Made by a program: the position numbers and the translations under genes. From Actinomycetota bacterium (GTDB taxonomy: Bacteria; Actinomycetota; Actinomycetes; Nanopelagicales; Nanopelagicaceae), in contig RFSC01000016.1 of NCBI GenBank assembly GCA_009924185.1, positions 1 to 11,422 of the forward strand: 11,422 bases of DNA, given 5' to 3'. This document shows positions 1-7,635 of the stretch, one piece after another. The notes beneath the pieces were generated by a model. It worked only from the letters and a program-made list of their open reading frames with translations, ran no database searches and was not told where the DNA came from. The first letter of the stretch is position 1; each line of letters opens with the position of its first letter.

Positions 1-1442
1 GATTCTTCATGTGCGTTTTCGCACCGCCAGATAGGAAGGGGGGTTCCCCAATAACGATTTCGGGAGAGCGCCCAATCGATATTGTTATTTAACCAATCTC
101 CAAATCGACCGGTCTTGATGGTTTCTGGATGCCAATCGGTAGCTGCGTTCTCTCGCAACAATTCATCTTTAATCTTGGTTGTTCTGATGTACCAGGAGGG
201 TTGTGCGTAATAGATCAGCGGGGTATGGCAACGCCAACAATGGGGATAAGAGTGTTCATATTGTTGATGTTTGTAAAGCGCACCCTTTGTCTTTAACTCT
301 TTCACAAGTGGCTTATCCGCCTCTTTGAAGAACAAACCGCCAACCAGAGTTATCTCATCTGAGAAATGGCCATTAGGTAGCACAGGATTTACTACCGGCA
401 GTTCATAGCGACGACAGCTCTGCAAGTCATCAGCACCAAAAGCTGGAGCTTGATGCACCAAACCTGTTCCATCCTCTGTGGTCACATAATCAGCCAGAAT
501 CACAAAGTGGGCATCAGGAATCTCTACAAAATCAAATGGTCTGCGATATCCCGTGCGCTCTAAAGCTGCACCCTTAACCGTCTTAATTACCTCAGCGCCT
601 TCGCCGGCAACTGCAATAAGCGGTTCTGCAACAACTAAAACCTCGCTGGCTACCTCTTCATTAGCTTTGGTGCGCACGACGACATAATCCACTTCAGGAT
701 GAACTGCAATGGCGGTGTTGGAAACCAAGGTCCAAGGGGTAGTGGTCCAAACCAAAAGCGAAGCATTTAAATCTTTTAACTCACCAGTTGTAATTGGAAA
801 GCGCACATAGACCGAAGGATCTTTTACAGTTTCATAACCCTGTGCCAACTCATGATCAGAAAGCCCGGTACCGCAACGTGGACAATAAGGCGCAACTCGA
901 TGATCTTGAACCAGTAAACCTTTCTGATGGATTTGAGCCAGCGACCACCAAACACTTTCAATGTACTCATTAGACATAGTCCAATAAGCTTCATCAAAAT
1001 CAACCCAGAAACCCATTCGTTCTGTCATTGTGGTGAATGCATTTACATGTCTCTGAACAGATTCACGACACTTTTCATTAAAGGCAGCGATGCCGTATTT
1101 TTCAATATCACCCTTGCCAGAAAAGCCGAGCTCCTTCTCAACAGCGATTTCTACGGGAAGTCCATGACAATCCCATCCCGCTTTACGGATTACCTGCTTG
1201 CCTTTCATGGTGTGAAAACGTGGGAATACATCTTTAAAAACACGTGCTTCAATGTGATGGGTTCCAGGTAGTCCATTCGCGGTAGGCGGACCTTCATAAA
1301 AGGTCCATGATTGACCGCCGGTTCTGGCTTTTACACTTTGGTGAAATATGTCTTGTGTCTGCCAAAAGTTTAAGATCTCATGTTCGATGGCAGGTAGATC
1401 GATGGAAGGTGAAAGCGCTTCATACGGCGAATTACTGGACAA
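1..1442 (-). CDS. ileS: Isoleucyl-tRNA synthetase, N-terminal 480 residues (gene continues past the left edge)
   Basis: Cytoplasmic class I aminoacyl-tRNA synthetase that charges tRNA-Ile. My minus-strand translation is open from 1442 to the edge (480 codons, under half the usual length). Visible motifs: the class I signature in its actinobacterial GTHH form (residues 60-63, in place of HIGH), GWDCHGLPVE (89-98), zinc-type CPRC (187-190), the CP1 editing motif WTTTPWTL (232-239), HCWRCH (401-406) and NRYWGTPLP (462-470). The KMSKS loop and anticodon domain lie outside the window. I chose the TTG at 1442-1440 because GGAAGG sits 8 nt upstream and is the strand hidden by the T-box sequestrator. 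An in-frame ATG at 1463-1461 would add seven residues but has no good ribosome-binding site and lies inside the sequestrator stem. The gene is divergent from the 1780 gene. Identity is near certain; the exact start is less so. Confidence 0.97.
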   Translation of the reverse strand, partial: MSSNSPYEALSPSIDLPAIEHEILNFWQTQDIFHQSVKARTGGQSWTFYEGPPTANGLPGTHHIEARVFKDVFPRFHTMKGKQVIRKAGWDCHGLPVEIAVEKELGFSGKGDIEKYGIAAFNEKCRESVQRHVNAFTTMTERMGFWVDFDEAYWTMSNEYIESVWWSLAQIHQKGLLVQDHRVAPYCPRCGTGLSDHELAQGYETVKDPSVYVRFPITTGELKDLNASLLVWTTTPWTLVSNTAIAVHPEVDYVVVRTKANEEVASEVLVVAEPLIAVAGEGAEVIKTVKGAALERTGYRRPFDFVEIPDAHFVILADYVTTEDGTGLVHQAPAFGADDLQSCRRYELPVVNPVLPNGHFSDEITLVGGLFFKEADKPLVKELKTKGALYKHQQYEHSYPHCWRCHTPLIYYAQPSWYIRTTKIKDELLRENAATDWHPETIKTGRFGDWLNNNIDWALSRNRYWGTPLPIWRCENAHEE

Positions 1443-1688
1443 TTTCTTTCCCTTCCAAAACATCCCACTGACACGGTTTGCGTCAGATGTTTGGAGGGGC
1501 GATCACTTTAGGACCGCGGTACCACCCGCCTTGCAAACACCTCAAATTTCTTGGGTGTTCACCACTTACTTTCCTTGCCGTTAGTTCTAGATGAGTCACC
1601 GTGATGCTGGCGTGAGCCCACTTCTTCCAACTCGCTAACAGGTGATGGCCTGATCACTGCGAATCCTGGTTACAGGTCTTTTTGCAAG
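1443..1688 (-). promoter_or_regulatory. T-box riboswitch leader of ileS (tRNA-Ile sensing, translational type)
   Basis: Untranslated leader directly upstream of ileS. The T-box core GGCGGGTGGTACCGCGGTCC is at 1530-1511, with the tRNA-acceptor bulge UGGUACC at 1524-1518. A Stem III hairpin (AACACC 1559-1554 with GGUGUU 1541-1536) precedes it. Upstream is a very short Stem I-like hairpin: GUGAU (1657-1653) faces AUCAC (1646-1642), with loop-E-like AGUGA on its 5' side. The AUC at 1646-1644 is the best candidate isoleucine specifier, matching the downstream gene. Actinobacterial ileS T-boxes are known for ultrashort Stem I and control of translation rather than termination. In keeping with this, no U-tract terminator follows; instead the ribosome-binding site is paired away. 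The 5' end is inferred from the -10 box; the specifier is my structural reading. Confidence 0.9.
1450..1530 (-). promoter_or_regulatory. T-box antisequestrator / sequestrator switch over the ileS ribosome-binding site
   Basis: The pyrimidine strand CCCUCC (1498-1493) has two partners. In the tRNA-bound form it closes the antisequestrator: GGCGGG (1530-1525), the UGGUACC bulge, then a perfect six-pair stem GCGGUC (1517-1512) with GAUCGC (1504-1499), then CCCUCC. In the off form CCCUCCAAACAUC (1498-1486) pairs with GAUGUUUUGGAAGGG (1464-1450), extended by CUGAC (1486-1482) with GUCAG (1472-1468). This buries the GGAAGGG that serves the TTG start at 1442. The pairings are read directly from the sequence. 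That uncharged tRNA-Ile favours the open form is established for the family. Confidence 0.8.
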
Positions 1689-1694
1689 GCCTCA

Positions 1695-1700
1695 ATTCTA
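1695..1700 (-). promoter_or_regulatory. Probable -10 box of the ileS leader promoter
   Basis: TAGAAT on the minus strand differs from TATAAT at one position and lies about seven bases before the first bases of the T-box leader, giving a predicted transcript start near 1688. No good -35 hexamer is present at the usual spacing; GGTTAA 17 bases upstream is a poor match. The call rests on the -10 and its position relative to the leader. Confidence 0.5.
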
Positions 1701-1765
1701 ACCTACTAATCAGAGCCTTAACCTACGGGTAAGCGAGGCGAGTGGCGTTTATTCATGCAAACCTT

Positions 1766-1771
1766 TAGCCT
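1766..1771 (+). promoter_or_regulatory. Possible leaderless -10 box for the TraR/DksA-like gene
   Basis: TAGCCT fits the loose TANNNT pattern and ends 8 bases before the GTG at 1780, where no Shine-Dalgarno sequence is visible. That is the geometry expected of a leaderless transcript. No -35 is evident. Apart from this and the ileS -10, I see nothing else in the 1689-1779 spacer between the divergent genes. This is a weak call based on a short degenerate pattern. Confidence 0.25.
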
Positions 1772-1779
1772 TCGCCGTT

Positions 1780-2625
1780 GTGGCATTGAAAAAGAAGTTA
1801 TCAAAAGCGGTTGCGAAGCTGAAAAAAGCTCCTGCCAAAAAACCGCCAGCAAAGAAGGCTCCAGCCAAAAAAGCTCCAGCCAAAAAAGCTCCAGCCAAGA
1901 AGCCGCCAGTAAAGAAGGTTGAGGCCAAGAAAGCTCCAGCCAAAAAGGCTCCGGTCAAGAACTCCCCGGTAAAGAAGGCCCCGGTACGCCCGTCCTTAGC
2001 CAAGAAGTCGCCAGTCAAGAAACCCGCAGCAGAGATTATGAAGGGTGCCCACAAAACCGCTCTTACTAGTAGTACAGCTAAAGGTGGAGCTACCACCATC
2101 TCGGTGTACAAGCCAGAGGTTGAAGCCAGCGATGTTGTAGTTGTTGAAGAGAAGCGACTAGTTCTCCCACCGCCAGTACGCAAGCCAAAACCAGGAAAGA
2201 AGGCGCCAGCTCTCAAACCAATTAAGGCCGCTCCCGCACCATTTATCAGCGAGGGAGAGGAAAGTTGGAGCGCAACTGAGTTAAAGGCGATCCGTTCAGA
2301 TTTAGCTAAAGATCTGGTTCGACTCAAGAAAGAGTTAGAAGAGATTGAAAGCGAAATGGATGATTTGATTGAGGCATCTGGTGTAGGTGCCGGTGATGAT
2401 CAAGCCGATGCCGGGGCGAAAACTTTTGAGCGGGAACATGAAATCTCATTGGTCTATAACGCTCGAGATATGGTTTTGCAAACAGAGCGTGCATTAGAGC
2501 GCATTGATAATAAGTCATACGGTCGTTGCGAAGATTGCGGAAATGCCATCGGCAAAGCTCGTCTGCAGGTATTCCCGCGCGCAACTCTTTGCATGATATG
2601 CAAACAGAAGGAAGAGCGCCGCTAG
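1780..2625 (+). CDS. TraR/DksA C4 zinc-finger protein with a histone-H1-like Lys/Ala/Pro N-terminal tail
   Basis: 281 residues in three parts. Residues 1-82 are a basic tail of PAKKA/PVKK-type repeats with no predicted fold. Residues 83-165 are a variable, proline-rich linker. Residues 166-281 resemble the DksA/TraR family: a charged helix (167-195) suited to a coiled coil, the DQADAGAKTFEREHE segment (207-221), the NARDMVLQTERALERID helix, and a four-cysteine zinc finger (C250, C253, C271, C274) ending in CKQKEERR. DksA-type proteins bind RNA polymerase through its secondary channel; whether this one does is unproven. The tail looks nucleic-acid binding, as in bacterial H1-like proteins. The GTG start is the first usable codon after the upstream stop at 1699; a TTG at 1786 is an alternative. 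Similar Lys-rich forms are common in actinobacteria next to lspA and ileS. The lspA start overlaps its 3' end. Confidence 0.85.
   Translation: MALKKKLSKAVAKLKKAPAKKPPAKKAPAKKAPAKKAPAKKPPVKKVEAKKAPAKKAPVKNSPVKKAPVRPSLAKKSPVKKPAAEIMKGAHKTALTSSTAKGGATTISVYKPEVEASDVVVVEEKRLVLPPPVRKPKPGKKAPALKPIKAAPAPFISEGEESWSATELKAIRSDLAKDLVRLKKELEEIESEMDDLIEASGVGAGDDQADAGAKTFEREHEISLVYNARDMVLQTERALERIDNKSYGRCEDCGNAIGKARLQVFPRATLCMICKQKEERR
1825..2025 (+). repeat. Degenerate tandem repeat coding for PAKKA/PVKK units
   Basis: Within the TraR/DksA-like gene, roughly 15-base units such as GCCAAAAAAGCTCCA recur in tandem, translating to AKKAP, AKKPP and PVKK pentamers over residues 16-82. Three near-identical copies run between about 1846 and 1896, with more diverged copies on both sides. 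This region is prone to copy-number change by slippage. It also creates the spurious opposite-strand GAFLAGAF-type reading frame. Confidence 0.8.
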
Positions 2626-3125
2626 AGTCGTCACGTGCAAACCGCGCGCGACGACTATTCATTTCAATAGCAACATTAGTTTTTGCCGTTGATTTAATTA
2701 CCAAAAACTGGGCGGCAAGTTATTTGCAGTTTCGCGAACCGGTCAGAGTTATAGGTGAGTTTTTACAACTTACTTATGGAACCAACCCGGGTGCCGGTTT
2801 TAGTTTGGCTACCAATGCCACGCCATTACTGTCCTCTTTGAAGTTGTGCGTAGCCGCTTTCATAATTTTCTACATGCGCAAAGTGCACAACACAGGCTGG
2901 GCCGTAGGTTTAGCGTTGCTGCTTGGAGGTGTGTTAGGAAATCTTTGGGACCGTGCTGTACGCCCGCCTGGGGTGTGGCAGGGCGAGGTTGTGGATTGGA
3001 TTAAATTGCCTAATTGGCCGATTTTTAATGTGGCGGATTCCGCAATAGTTTGTGCTGGAGTTTTGCTCACCATTTTGGCCATGAAAAATGTCCAGCCATT
3101 TGAGAAACCAAATCGGAGCGCTTAA
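2598..3125 (+). CDS. lspA: Lipoprotein signal peptidase (signal peptidase II)
   Basis: Membrane aspartyl protease that removes the signal peptide from diacylglyceryl-modified prolipoproteins. From the ATG at 2598 it is 175 residues, normal for the family. A short basic N-terminus (RANRARR) leads into a first membrane segment (about 20-35) ending in VDLITKNWA (D32). GTNPGAGFS (61-69) is the conserved Asn-rich loop; two more hydrophobic segments follow (about 77-93 and 100-116), then GNLWDR (114-119). The catalytic aspartates should be D133 in VVDW and D147 in FNVADSAI, followed by the last membrane segment (about 148-162). The start lies 28 bases inside the preceding gene and has no clear Shine-Dalgarno sequence, so translational coupling is likely. 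The frame stays open upstream to 2526, but those codons belong to the zinc finger in another frame. The TAA shares one base with the rluD ATG. Confidence 0.95.
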   Translation: MQTEGRAPLESSRANRARRLFISIATLVFAVDLITKNWAASYLQFREPVRVIGEFLQLTYGTNPGAGFSLATNATPLLSSLKLCVAAFIIFYMRKVHNTGWAVGLALLLGGVLGNLWDRAVRPPGVWQGEVVDWIKLPNWPIFNVADSAIVCAGVLLTILAMKNVQPFEKPNRSA

Positions 3126-4060
3126 TGACATCAAATCGAGAGCGTAAAGAGGTATTGATTCCGCAGGATTTGGATGGGGAGCGGGTTGATTCGGCGCTGT
3201 CTAAACTCCTAGAGCTTTCCCGAAGTAATGTCGCGGATTTACTTAATGCCGGTGATGTAGTCCAAGGAAAAAAACCGTTGTCCAAATCAGATCGGGTACG
3301 GGTCGGCGATCGAGTGATTGTTACTCTGCCGGAGCCATTTGACCCACTAGAGCTCAAGCCAACTCCGATTGAGGAGTTAGAAATTGTTTACGATGACGAT
3401 GATGTAGTTGTTGTTAATAAACCCGTGGGATGCGCAGCTCACGCCAGCCCAGGATGGATGGGGCCAACTGTGGTTGGAGCTTTAATTGCGAGGGGATACC
3501 GCATCTCGACTTCAGGACCACAAGAGCGCCAAGGCATTGTGCAAAGACTTGATGCTGGAACTTCTGGATTAATGTTGCTGGCAAAGAATGAAAACTCGTA
3601 CACGGCGATGAAAAATCAGTTTAGAAATCGAACTGTTAAAAAGGTTTATCACACTCTGGTGCAAGGCCACATTGATCCAAGTGAAGGAACTATCGACGCA
3701 CCGATTGGAAGACATCCCCGCGAGGATTACCGCTTTGCAGTTGTAGCTGATGGCAAACCCAGTATCACTCATTATGAAGTTCTAGAGTTTTACTCGAGCG
3801 CCTCCTTGCTTAGAGTGGAGTTAGAGACCGGTCGTACCCATCAAATTAGAGTTCACTTCAATGCTCTCCGACATCCGTTGGTAGGAGATCTTGCTTACGG
3901 TGGCGACCCAGTCTTAGCAGCTCGGCTAGAGTTGAAACGTCCTTGGCTCCACGCCATCGAGTTGAGCTTCACTCAACCCTCAACTGATGAGCGCATCACA
4001 CTCCATGCGCCCCTGCCGGCGGATCTGCAACGCGCCTTAGAGTTGCTAACCGTTAAATAG
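3125..4060 (+). CDS. rluD: RluD-family 23S rRNA pseudouridine synthase
   Basis: 311 residues, the usual length for RluA/RluD enzymes, which isomerise uridine to pseudouridine in RNA; RluD acts on 23S rRNA helix 69. An S4-like RNA-binding domain occupies about residues 15-75 ([21 protein letters not shown]). The catalytic domain begins around 84 and shows VVNKPVG (96-102), [15 protein letters not shown] (140-154) with catalytic Asp143, and GRTHQIRVH (226-234). The ATG overlaps the lspA stop by one base and has GGAG at 3115-3118, six bases away, so the start is well supported. The family is certain. The exact target uridines cannot be read from sequence, because RluC and RluA paralogues share these motifs; actinobacterial genes in this position next to lspA are usually named rluD. 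Confidence 0.93.
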   Translation: MTSNRERKEVLIPQDLDGERVDSALSKLLELSRSNVADLLNAGDVVQGKKPLSKSDRVRVGDRVIVTLPEPFDPLELKPTPIEELEIVYDDDDVVVVNKPVGCAAHASPGWMGPTVVGALIARGYRISTSGPQERQGIVQRLDAGTSGLMLLAKNENSYTAMKNQFRNRTVKKVYHTLVQGHIDPSEGTIDAPIGRHPREDYRFAVVADGKPSITHYEVLEFYSSASLLRVELETGRTHQIRVHFNALRHPLVGDLAYGGDPVLAARLELKRPWLHAIELSFTQPSTDERITLHAPLPADLQRALELLTVK

Positions 4061-4085
4061 GCCCCAGGGAGTAATCTCGCCGACC

Positions 4086-7000
4086 GTGAGCCAAGGTTTT
4101 GTCCATCTGCATGTGCATACCGAGTACTCCATGCTCGATGGCGCCGCTCGAATCGAAACGCTAGCCCAAGAAGTAGCACGCACTGGCGATGGTGCGATTG
4201 CGATGACAGATCACGGCAATGTCTTTGGCGCTTTTGATTTTTATAAGACCATGAAAAAAGCTGGAGTGAAACCCATAATCGGCATTGAGGCTTATGTGGC
4301 TCCAGAATCTCGTTTCGATAAAAAGAGAGTTAAGTGGGCTGAAGGTGGAGAGGATGATGTTTCCGGTGGTGGCGCCTACACCCACATGACCTTGTTAGCT
4401 GAAGACAACGTTGGGTTAGCAAATCTTTTTAAGCTTTCCTCACTAGCTTCGTTAGAGGGCTTCTATTACAAGCCGCGCATGGATCGAGAACTTATCTCAC
4501 AGCACTCCCAAGGCTTAATTGCTACAACAGGATGTCCTGGCGGAGAGATTCAGACCCGAATCCGTATGGGTGCATACAAGGAAGCGCGAGCAGCCGCAGC
4601 GACTTACCGAGATATTTTTGGTGCGGAGAATTATTTTGTCGAGATCATGGATCATGGAATTGAGATTGAACGTAGGGTAAAAGAAGATCTATTGAAGTTA
4701 GCCAAAGAATTGGGTTTGCCGCTACTTGCAACCAACGATTTACATTACACATATGCTGAAGATGCAAAGCATCATGAGGCCTTGTTATGTATTCAATCTG
4801 GCTCAACTCTGGCCGACCCCAAACGCTTCAAATTTGAAAACAGCGAGTTCTATTTGAAGGATGCCGCGACCATGCGGCGTATTTTCAAAGAAATTGAATC
4901 TGCATGTGACAATACTCTTTTGATTGCTGAACGATGCAACATAACATTGCGAGAAAATGAAAATCTCTTGCCAAAGTTTCCAGTTCCCGCGGGCGAAACT
5001 GAGGACAGCTGGCTGGTTAAAGAGGCTCATAAGGGTTTGCAAAACCGTTTCAACAATGTAATTCCAGATGGCTATATCGAGAGATTGAACTACGAACTTG
5101 AAGTAATGACCAAGATGGGCTTTCCGGGTTACTTTTTAGTTGTTGCCGACCTGGTTAATCACGCGAGATCCCAAGGAATCAGAGTTGGACCCGGGCGTGG
5201 CTCAGCGGCTGGCTCTTTAGTTTCCTACGCTCTTGGAATTACCGCTTTAGACCCAATTAAGCATGGGTTGCTCTTTGAGCGTTTTTTGAATCCAGAACGT
5301 ATTTCAATGCCTGATATTGATCTAGATTTTGATGAGCGTAGACGTGGCGAGATGATCAGATATGCCACCAATAAGTATGGTGATGATCGCGTGGCTCAAA
5401 TAATCACCTACGGAACAATTAAATCCAAGCAGGCGATTAAGGATTCAACACGGGTACTTGGATATCCATATGCGATTGGCGAAAAACTGACTAAGGCCCT
5501 ACCGCCAGCAATCATGGGCAAGGACATTTCTTTAGCAGGCGTATTTGATAAAGAAAATGATCGTTATGCCGAGGCCCAAGAGTTCAGAAATATTTACGAG
5601 ACAGACCCAGACTCAAAAACTATTGTTGATATGGCGAGAGGCCTTGAAGGATTAAAGCGACAGTGGGGGGTTCACGCCGCCGGAGTTATTTTGAGTCGTG
5701 AGCCGCTTCTTGATGTAATTCCAATTCATCGTCGTGAGGCAGATGGAGCAATCATTACCCAGTTTGATATGGGAGCCTGCGAGTCAACAGGATTGCTAAA
5801 GATGGACTTCTTGGGCCTAAGAAACTTATCGGTCCTAGATGATTGTTTGCTTAACATCAAGAACAATCAAGGCAAGAGTCTTGTACTTGAGGATCTTCCT
5901 CTGTCTGACCAAAAAACCTTTGAGTTGCTATCTCGCGGGGACACACTTGGAGTATTCCAATTAGATAGCGCGCCGATCCGTGCATTACTTAGATCCATGG
6001 TTCCAGACTCATTCGAAGATATTTCGGCGGTAATTGCACTGTATCGCCCTGGTCCCATGGGTGTTAATGCGCACAATGATTATGCTGATCGAAAGAATAA
6101 ACGAAAGAGAATCGAATCAATCCATCCAGAGTTGAGCGAGGCTCTAAAGGAGATTCTCGATGACACTTATGGCTTGATTGTTTATCAAGAGCAGGTAATG
6201 GCTATTGCGCAGAAATTGGCGGGATTCTCTCTTGGTCGCGCAGATTTGCTCAGAAAAGCGATGGGTAAAAAGAACAAGGAAATTCTTGATAAAGAGTATG
6301 TCCACTTTGAAGCGGGCATGCGCACCAATGGTTTTTCTAGTGTAGCGATTGAGGAGCTATGGAAAACCTTGATTCCATTCTCAGATTACGCATTTAACCG
6401 AGCCCATAGTGCTGGATATGGAGTGGTGTCATTCTGGACCGCTTACCTAAAAGCCAACTATCCAACGGAATACATGGCAGCTCTGCTTACTAGCGTTAGA
6501 GATGACAAGGATAAATCTGCGCTTTATCTTAATGAGTGCCGACGCATGGGGATAAAGGTTTTGCCACCTGATGTCAATGATTCAAATGGCGAGTACACCC
6601 GACTGGTCAGGACATCAGATTCGGCTTGGCTGCAATCCGCAATGTTGGTGAGAATGTGGTTGCCTCAATTGCAAAAAATCGCATTGAGAAGGGGCGCTAT
6701 ACATCATTTGGTGACTTCTTGGCGAAAGTTGATGTTCATGTTTGCAATAAGAAAACTATTGAGTCGCTGATTAAGGCTGGAGCTTTTGACTCTCTGGGCC
6801 ATTCCAGAAAAGGTTTGATGAATATCTATCTTGAAGCGATTGATTCAGTTATGGAGACAAAACGTGCCGAGTCCATCGGTCAGTTTGATTTATTTGGTGG
6901 CGCTAATTTAGCCACTCCATCTGCCGTATCTGGAGTTGAGTTGCAGATAGATGAAACGGAGTGGGAAAAGGCGCTTTTACTCTCCTATGAACGAGAGATG

Positions 7001-7594
7001 TTGGGCTTGTATGTCTCAGATCACCCATTGCTTGGCGTAGAACATGTATTGAAATCTGCAACAGACATAACGATTAGTCAGATTTTTGATGATGTTGTCG
7101 GGCATGAACAAACCGTAACTATTGCAGGCTTAATTACAAGCGTCCAACGTAAAGTCAGCAGACAAGGGCAATCTTGGGCGATTGTCACCATCGAGGATTT
7201 AGAAGGAGCGATTGATGTGCGCTTTTTCTCTAGCACCTACCAACAACACGCCTTGAACTTGATTGAGGATCGCATAGTTGTTGTCAGGGGAAGAATTGAT
7301 AAAAGGGAGGAAACCCCTCAGGTAACGGCGATTGATCTATCTATGCCTGACATTAATCAAGCACCAATTGGTCCATTTATAATCCGTCTAGAGGCTGAAC
7401 GATGCACACCACCAATTGTCGATCGCATGAAAGAGATCCTGCGTTCTCATCCTGGAACTAGAGAGGTGCACCTCAAGATTGAAGGTGGAGCTAAAAACAC
7501 CATCCTGCGATTGGATGATGGATTAAAGGTCACCGCTTCGCCCAGTTTGAGCGCTGATTTGAAATCTATTCTGGGCCCTGACTGCTTGGTCTAA
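4086..7594 (+). CDS. dnaE: DNA polymerase III alpha subunit (DnaE1), frame broken by a one-base deletion at 6598-6600
   Basis: Replicative polymerase catalytic subunit. The 0 frame from GTG 4086 gives an intact PHP domain ([13 protein letters not shown] 7-19, TDHGN 41-45, NDLHY 217-221), the [10 protein letters not shown] segment (378-387), the active-site motif PDIDLDF (409-415) and MDFLGL (573-578). At T838 homology jumps to the -1 frame ([16 protein letters not shown]) and continues through the helix-hairpin-helix region, an OB-fold (about residues 1008-1085) and the C-terminus to TAA at 7592. One added C in the run at 6598-6600 restores a single protein of 1169 residues, the normal length. 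As written, the first frame stops at 6770 after 56 unrelated residues, and the second could only begin near TTG 6626. The intact PHP ligands suggest the proofreading nuclease known for actinobacterial DnaE1. AGGGAG (4066-4071) is far from the start; a TAATCT at 4072-4077 might be a leaderless -10. Confidence 0.93.
6597..6601 (+). other. Frameshift point in dnaE (one base missing from a C run)
   Basis: The 0 frame reads GAG TAC ACC CGA CTG and loses homology after ACC. Restoring one C gives ACC CCG ACT GGT CAG GAC, that is T-P-T-G-Q-D, which continues straight into the conserved [13 protein letters not shown] segment. The site lacks a canonical X XXY YYZ slippery heptamer, so programmed -1 frameshifting is not supported. 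A homopolymer sequencing or assembly error is the simplest reading, because dnaE1 is expected to be essential; a real mutation is possible. Confidence 0.85.
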
Positions 7595-7601
7595 ATTACA
7601 A

Positions 7602-7635
7602 GCCACAAATCTCTCGCTCGCTTTAGAATAGGGCG
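7602..7635 (+). promoter_or_regulatory. Leaderless promoter of hisD
   Basis: TAGAAT (7624-7629) ends six bases before the GTG at 7636, so transcription should begin at or next to the start codon. There is no Shine-Dalgarno sequence, which fits a leaderless actinobacterial mRNA. The -35 region holds no TTGACA but has GCCACAA at 7602-7608, 22 bases from the start of the -10. The hisB promoter has the same heptamer at the same distance. Confidence 0.6.

Noticed and set aside
927..1584. Plus-strand open frames at 927-1271 and 1348-1584
   Set aside because: The first is antisense to conserved ileS coding sequence and the second covers the ileS N-terminus and T-box; neither looks like a known family.
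1682..1710. Plus-strand promoter TTGCAA with 17-base spacing to ACTAAT for the TraR/DksA-like gene
   Set aside because: The -10 lacks the conserved leading TA and the -35 matches only four of six positions; not enough to call.
1749..2327. Opposite-strand open frame rich in GAFLAGAF repeats, resembling a membrane protein
   Set aside because: It is the exact shadow of the Lys/Ala/Pro repeat of the TraR/DksA-like gene read in reverse; its hydrophobic repeat follows from the repeated codons and it has no independent support.
2526..2597. Longer LspA starting at 2526
   Set aside because: The extra 24 residues are the out-of-frame zinc-finger codons of the upstream gene and do not resemble an LspA N-terminus.
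6590..6605. Programmed -1 ribosomal frameshifting in dnaE
   Set aside because: The site reads TAC ACC CGA and has no X XXY YYZ heptamer. Slippage of ACC to CAC would re-pair poorly, and I saw no strong hairpin immediately downstream.
6626..7594. A separate gene for a 322-residue protein beginning [10 protein letters not shown]
   Set aside because: It is the C-terminal part of DnaE. Homology in that frame starts upstream at 6599, so it is a frameshift product, not a separate gene.
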